A stretch of DNA of 64,000 nt from Mytilus trossulus (Eukaryota; Mollusca; Bivalvia; Mytilida; Mytilidae): assembly GCF_036588685.1 (NCBI RefSeq), contig NC_086383.1:62323448-62387447 (forward strand), in the 5' to 3' direction. The translations under genes were made by a program, and so were the position numbers. The notes under the pieces are model-generated. The model ran no database searches, was not told where the DNA came from, and saw only the letters and a list, made by a program, of their open reading frames with translations. The first letter of the stretch is position 1. Every line of letters starts with the position of its first letter. Shown piece by piece: positions 61,501 to 64,000 of the stretch.

Positions 61501-64000
61501 TTTTACAATAATAGTTGTTTCTGTTTAAGGTGGTACCTAACACTACAGGGAGATAACTCTGTAATATCAGCTAAACGTTTTAATTACGTTGCATTGTGAA
61601 GGCAATGTAAAGCTTCTCAATGATCAAAATTAGTGTTTGTCAAACTGCTATATAACCAGTGTAATTTTTCTGATAAAACGCTTGGTTCAAATTTTTTGAT
61701 TTTTTTTTACATTTTTGTAAAAGGGTCAAAGTAAATACTTTGTCAAAATGTTATGAAAATTAAACGAGCCAAATTAATTTTAGGGAAAGTGTTGGGTACC
61801 ACCTTAAAACACATGTGCACATTGAGATTAAAACAGGCATCCTTAGTTCATAACCCTGGTATCAGGAAAGAATGATTGGTGTTGAAAAGAAAATGGAAAG
61901 GAAAAAAAAGATAAAGAGACGTAAACAATGATTACATATTTCAACAAACAAATAAGGGAAAAAATCAAGAAAAGATTGTCACAGTAAACTTCAGAAAATG
62001 CAAAATTCTACAAATCAGTGTTTGTGTTATATTTCGATCATGTAAGACCTGCATGGGTAGTCAAAGTCATTAATTACCCACTATGTAATAGTAAACTACA
62101 CGTTAAAAAATTTACAGAGAACTAAAGGAAAACTAGTAATGAACTTCTTGTCCTCAGATTGGACAAAAATGTAAAAATTGATTTCTCATACCTGTTGTTT
62201 TTTACTTTCAGGTCATTGTGTGTATTATCATCATGTTTTCCATCAATTGGATTTATGCCTTCGTTGAGTTATCTGTAGCTTTCATCATTTATATTTACAT
62301 TGGGCAGGCTAGCCCAGGTTATTTTCCAGGTAAAATATTATTGTATATATCAAATTCAACATGAAAAACTTGTCATAAATGTCTCTTGTTGAAACAAATT
62401 AAGATGCAATCTGTAAACTTCTCTTTAAAATATAATTAGGAGACAAAAAAAGGGAACTGTAAATTCAGATTTTCTAAGGAATGGGCAAAAATGTGTGCTT
62501 TATTTTTGTGATTTGAAAGAACAAGACACTTTAATTAACATTTTGGTTATCAGAATGTGAGTTCTTCTTATTGCAATACTTGCGCATAATTCACATATAT
62601 ATATATAAAAACCTCAATAGTTTTTGAATTTACAGTATCCTTTTATCATTCAAAAGCTTTTATCATTCAAAAGTCTACGGTTATTAATTGCATTTAGGCC
62701 AAAAAAAAATATATGTCTGTTTCCTGCTTCCAAGGCCAAAAAATCAGGGTCGGTAGGTCGGGATTTTTTTTTATTTATTTATTTTTATTTTTTTTTGCAC
62801 TTCCTGTCAGATTTGCAGTCGGTTATATGTCATGTTTGGTTAGGGTCCTGTACCCCTAAATGATTTAATCCCTTTAAAGAAGCTTTAATTGAATAATCCT
62901 CCAAGTGCTGACATTTTTAAACTCGCTTATTGTGGCACATTTGTGCTGGGAGCAGCCATTTTTTGTTTGGGCATAGTAAAATACGGATCTGGTTCGGACC
63001 GGAAACGATTTTTTTCCAGACCGGAACCGATTTTTTTCCGGATTTGAATAAAAAGATTTAGGGTCGGGGGGGTTTGAGTTAGGGTCGGTCGGGAAACAGG
63101 AAACAGACATATATTTTTTTTTGGCCTTAGCATATTTTACCTTCTTGTAATATTTTTCCTGTATGTTTTGTTTGTTTTATTTGTATTATATGTAGAACTG
63201 ATTACATTTTTCAACAAACAGTTTTGACTGAAACATGTTAGAAAATAAAAAATTGTCGATATTACTGAAAAAACAAATACTATGATGGGCTATCAATAAG
63301 GTTTAAATAGATAAGGTAGTTCTTTTTAAAACATTTACTTATGGTGCATATCTTACAACGATTATCTCACTATTTCAGGTATAGCAGAATTTAACATGTA
63401 TGATTGGATAAAAGAAGGATTCCAAAGATGCTGCAGGTAGTTAATTAGCCAATTCTTGTCATTTTTATGCCCCATTTATGAGCATTATGTTATCTGGTCT
63501 GTGCGTCTGTTCGCCGTCCGTTTGTTTGATCGTTTGACCATCTGTTCCTCTTCAGGTTAAAGTTTTTGGTCCAGGTAGTTTTTGGTGAAGTTGAAGTCCA
63601 ATCAGTACAGTTGTCTTGGTGTGTATCATTGAAGAGACATAATTTAACCTTCATATTTGGATATGAGGAAATGTGGTAAAAGTGCCAAGTATGGACTTCA
63701 ACACAGAGCCTTGGCTCACAAAGAACAGCATATTTTGTTCAAATTTGTGTGTAAAATTAAACCTATGTAGAATGTTATGATCATTAGATGTCCAATTTAT
63801 TTATGCTTTACATTCTTCAAGAAATCATAAAAAAAAAGATCATTAGACTTTTGTTAATATTTTATTGCAGTTTTGAAACTAAACCATTTTATTCTTAAAT
63901 TTTCAGGGGAGGTAAACATCCAGAGGAAATTATTGTTGCCCCAACAACACCCGCTGTCCAAACACTGGCATCCCAACTTACAGAAGACAATGAAGATTTT
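49307..64000 (+). CDS. SLC12A8: SLC12A8-type transporter, 13 coding exons, 3' end outside window
   Basis: Polytopic membrane protein of the cation-chloride cotransporter (SLC12) family. The 13 exons give 691 codons with every donor/acceptor phase compatible. After a 75-residue cytosolic N-terminus with KPWWK come the family signature [18 protein letters not shown], about 12 membrane helices (TM1 about 83-113 to TM12 about 641), an acidic/basic hydrophilic loop of about 130 residues (458-592) before the last two helices, and a C-tail with EEIIVAP. The late large loop and tail motif fit SLC12A8 (CCC9), not the Na-K-Cl or K-Cl branches. Transport by SLC12A8 is disputed: polyamine and nicotinamide mononucleotide uptake have been proposed for mammalian proteins. 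Start is ATG 49307, the only in-frame ATG before the signature apart from Met12. By comparison with vertebrate family length, few residues are missing beyond 64000. Confidence 0.92.
49913..50060 (+). repeat. R2 copy in SLC12A8 intron 1
   Basis: GAAGATGTGGTGTGAGTGCC and CACAGAGCCTTGGCTCACAC; the GAGCCTTGGCTCAC subtype also seen at 57320. Confidence 0.65.
50686..50829 (+). CDS. SLC12A8: SLC12A8 exon 2: family signature and TM1
   Basis: Residues 67-114. Holds [19 protein letters not shown] and the first helix. The donor GTTGGT is non-optimal but is the only one giving the conserved GWIVGNAG join. Confidence 0.9.
50866..51068. mobile_element. Mariner-type MITE in SLC12A8 intron 2
   Basis: TTGTGGATTCACT at the left, AATGAATTCACAG at the right, flanking TA (50864-50865, 51069-51070). 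Inserted 36 bp after the exon 2 donor. Confidence 0.75.
51465..51656 (+). CDS. SLC12A8: SLC12A8 exon 3: TM2 to start of TM3
   Basis: Residues 115-178, including [12 protein letters not shown] and the GGVYFLLS loop. Donor GTAAAT leads straight into a tandem array. Confidence 0.9.
51662..51950 (+). repeat. 25-bp tandem array at the exon 3 donor
   Basis: About 11.5 copies of a 25-bp unit (TTTTTATGCCCCGCCATAGTT plus TGTC, given here in two parts), starting at intron position 6. Single-base variants (CCGCC, CCACC, CTGCC, CCAAC) separate the units. Confidence 0.9.
52066..52732 (+). repeat. Composite repeat with three internal units
   Basis: Begins near GGTTCCGCGGAACCCAG and ends near GAAGGCTCGACAAAA. 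Inside, three units of about 191 bp share TGGATACTATCTTATG and AAGCTTCTGTCCAAGTTTGG (near 52166, 52357, 52549). GTCTCGC with a following GGCTC(A/G)ACAAAA occurs at both ends in direct orientation. Confidence 0.65.
53314..53431 (+). CDS. SLC12A8: SLC12A8 exon 4: TM3-TM4
   Basis: Residues 179-217 plus one base; phase 1. Ends [10 protein letters not shown]. Confidence 0.9.
53404..53590 (+). repeat. Exon-end and donor duplicated in tandem
   Basis: The last 28 bases of exon 4 plus the donor (53404-53444) are repeated once at 53445-53485 (41-bp period) with few changes, creating a second GGTAAATTATAT donor. A further ~57-bp direct repeat (TTAACCTGG, ACAACAAGCTTAG) follows. Confidence 0.85.
53604..53710 (+). 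repeat. R2 copy in SLC12A8 intron 4
   Basis: AAGAAGATGTGGTATGATGG through CTTCAACAATGAGCAAAG. Confidence 0.65.
54112..54480 (+). repeat. 61-62-bp tandem array before the exon 5 acceptor
   Basis: About six units containing GTTGAAATGTAAATTAACCC, TACGATGGCATCGTTTTAAT and ACTGACCATAGTTGTAGT. The last unit runs to within 15 bp of exon 5 and supplies part of its polypyrimidine context. Confidence 0.9.
54495..54608 (+). CDS. SLC12A8: SLC12A8 exon 5: TM4-TM5
   Basis: Residues 218-255, [13 protein letters not shown] and [11 protein letters not shown]; phase 1 at both ends. Confidence 0.9.
54625..54800 (+). repeat. R2 copy in SLC12A8 intron 5
   Basis: GGAAGATGTGGTATGAGTGC, starting 16 bp after the donor; includes GGCTCACACCAAACAGCAAG. 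Confidence 0.7.
55022..55223 (+). CDS. SLC12A8: SLC12A8 exon 6: extracellular loop and TM6
   Basis: Residues 256-322. The loop carries NNSG, a possible N-glycosylation site; then [20 protein letters not shown] and MSGDLHDP. Phase 2 donor GTAAGT. Confidence 0.9.
55235..55605 (+). repeat. R4 copy in SLC12A8 intron 6
   Basis: GGGGAGCGTTGAGATCTCAT through TTGTTGTCTCTTGACACATT. Confidence 0.65.
55743..55931. mobile_element. 189-bp MITE with 13-bp TIRs
   Basis: AGTGTTCTCCCCA at 55743-55755 is exactly inverted at 55919-55931. Inside, TTAGCATC and GATGCTAA are also inverted. Intron 6. Confidence 0.75.
56354..56441 (+). CDS. SLC12A8: SLC12A8 exon 7: TM7
   Basis: Residues 323-352, [16 protein letters not shown] then [11 protein letters not shown]; phase 0 donor GTAAGC. 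Confidence 0.9.
57062..57208 (+). CDS. SLC12A8: SLC12A8 exon 8: TM8 and conserved loop
   Basis: Residues 353-401, [19 protein letters not shown] and [11 protein letters not shown], a strongly conserved stretch of the family. Confidence 0.92.
57320..57500 (+). repeat. R2 copy in SLC12A8 intron 8
   Basis: GGAAGATGTGATACTAGTGC; GGAGCCTTGGCTCACCCCGA. Confidence 0.65.
58158..58665 (+). CDS. SLC12A8: SLC12A8 exon 9: TM9, TM10 and large cytosolic loop
   Basis: Residues 402-570 plus one base. [10 protein letters not shown], two helices, then about 110 charged residues with several Ser/Thr-rich patches ([24 protein letters not shown]), possible phosphorylation region. Phase 1 donor GTAGGT; unspliced reading stops 30 bases on. 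Confidence 0.9.
58712..59060 (+). repeat. Two adjacent R2 copies in SLC12A8 intron 9
   Basis: Copies at 58712-58815 and 58938-59060, same orientation, each starting ATGTGGTATGATTGCCATTG; the second has the fuller 3' part. Confidence 0.65.
59155..59515 (+). repeat. Unnamed repeat with AATTCCGTAATTCTG runs
   Basis: 59205-59275 has several overlapping AATTCCG/AATTCTG motifs, and the block ends near GTGTCGCTATGACACATCTA, a short palindrome. I think it is a dispersed mussel repeat, from memory only. Confidence 0.35.
59739..59830 (+). CDS. SLC12A8: SLC12A8 exon 10: pre-TM11 segment
   Basis: Residues 571-601, [15 protein letters not shown] then [16 protein letters not shown]. The last 41 bases of the exon are unit 1 of the 53-bp array. 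Real donor is GGT with GTAAGT at 59831, phase 0. Confidence 0.88.
59790..61485 (+). repeat. 53-bp tandem array of an exon 3' end plus splice donor, 32 units
   Basis: Period exactly 53 bp from 59790 to the last unit start at 61433 (31 periods, no indel). Each unit has GGTATTCTGTTCTGTGCAAT, AGATGGCT(A/G)TCATTATTTGG, (A/T)GTAAGTTT and (A/G)TTT. Most units keep the donor GGTGTAAGT; units 2-6 have GGAGTAAGT. Variant sites show a six-unit (318-bp) higher-order pattern, clearest in units 18-23 and 24-29. Confidence 0.95.
61529..61806. mobile_element. 278-bp TIR element in SLC12A8 intron 10
   Basis: AAGGTGGTACCTAACAC at the left is inverted at the right (GTGTTGGGTACCACCTT, one mismatch). Homologue at 37394-37672 in the opposite orientation. 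Non-coding. Confidence 0.75.
62212..62329 (+). CDS. SLC12A8: SLC12A8 exon 11: TM11-TM12
   Basis: Residues 602-640 plus one base, two close helices ending [14 protein letters not shown]. Phase 1 donor GTAAAA. Confidence 0.9.
62694..63129. mobile_element. 436-bp element with about 32-bp TIRs
   Basis: TAGGCCAAAAAAAAATATAT then GTCTGTTTCCTG at the left is inverted at 63097-63129 (AAACAGACATATAT, TTGGCCTTA). Interior has AGGGTCGGT blocks on both sides. The overlapping minus-strand open frames belong to the element. Confidence 0.75.
63379..63436 (+). CDS. SLC12A8: SLC12A8 exon 12
   Basis: Residues 641-659 plus two bases, [18 protein letters not shown]; short exon, phase 1 to phase 2. Confidence 0.85.
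63465..63740 (+). repeat. R6 and R2 fragments in SLC12A8 intron 12
   Basis: 63465-63610 R6 (GAGCATTATGTTATCTGGTC, GAAGTTGAAGTCCAATCAGT); 63660-63740 R2 (GAGCCTTGGCTCACAAAGAA). Confidence 0.6.
63907..64000 (+). CDS. SLC12A8: SLC12A8 exon 13, cut by the window edge
   Basis: Residues 660-691, [17 protein letters not shown] and an acidic end; open at base 64000 with no donor or stop seen. Confidence 0.85.

Noticed and set aside
62874-63133. Minus-strand frames of 68-78 codons
   Set aside because: They lie inside the TIR element 62694-63129 and read its inverted ends.

Overview
The window is animal nuclear DNA, most likely from a marine mussel (Mytilus or a close bivalve relative). It is AT-rich, genes are sparse and split by GT/AG introns, and most of the sequence is dispersed repeat families that I recognise, from memory only, as abundant in mussel genomes. 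There are no prokaryotic operons, no CRISPR array, and no intact autonomous mobile element. Coding starts are ATG codons; two long open frames that seem to begin at TTG (19405) or GTG (24566) are artefacts of reading an open frame back to its previous stop.

Layout. 1-7500 is non-genic: a run of short palindromes (513-620), a five-unit 51-bp tandem repeat that stays open as 17 residues per unit (662-916), fold-back elements (1596-1698, 2759-2917), TIR elements (2967-3418, 5620-6471), and two copies of a dispersed repeat with a hammerhead-ribozyme-like core. 7515-10068 is a four-exon secreted C-type lectin. 10.1-19.4 kb holds repeat relics, including a tRNA-derived SINE on the minus strand (about 15285-15435) and a TA-flanked mariner-type MITE (17150-17357). 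19450-21990 is an intact single-exon Toll-like receptor gene (LRR ectodomain, one TM helix, TIR). It lies in a tandem duplication: 19558-24778 is repeated as 24779-29913. The breakpoints fall inside the TLR near codon 37 and inside a LINE endonuclease fragment. The second TLR copy therefore has no signal peptide, is fused in frame behind endonuclease sequence, and carries a +1 frameshift and a TIR stop codon. 30-49 kb is gene-free and holds MITEs, a nested transposon pair, two tandem arrays and long palindromes. 49307 to the window end carries 13 coding exons (691 codons, all phases compatible) of an SLC12A8-type cation-chloride-cotransporter-family protein; the gene runs off the right edge.

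How the genes relate: the lectin and the TLR are both probable innate immune recognition genes but are 9 kb apart with nothing to show co-regulation. The transporter is unrelated. The most unusual structure is in the transporter gene: several introns carry tandem arrays next to splice junctions, and one array (59790-61485, 32 units of exactly 53 bp) has amplified the 3' end of an exon together with its splice donor.
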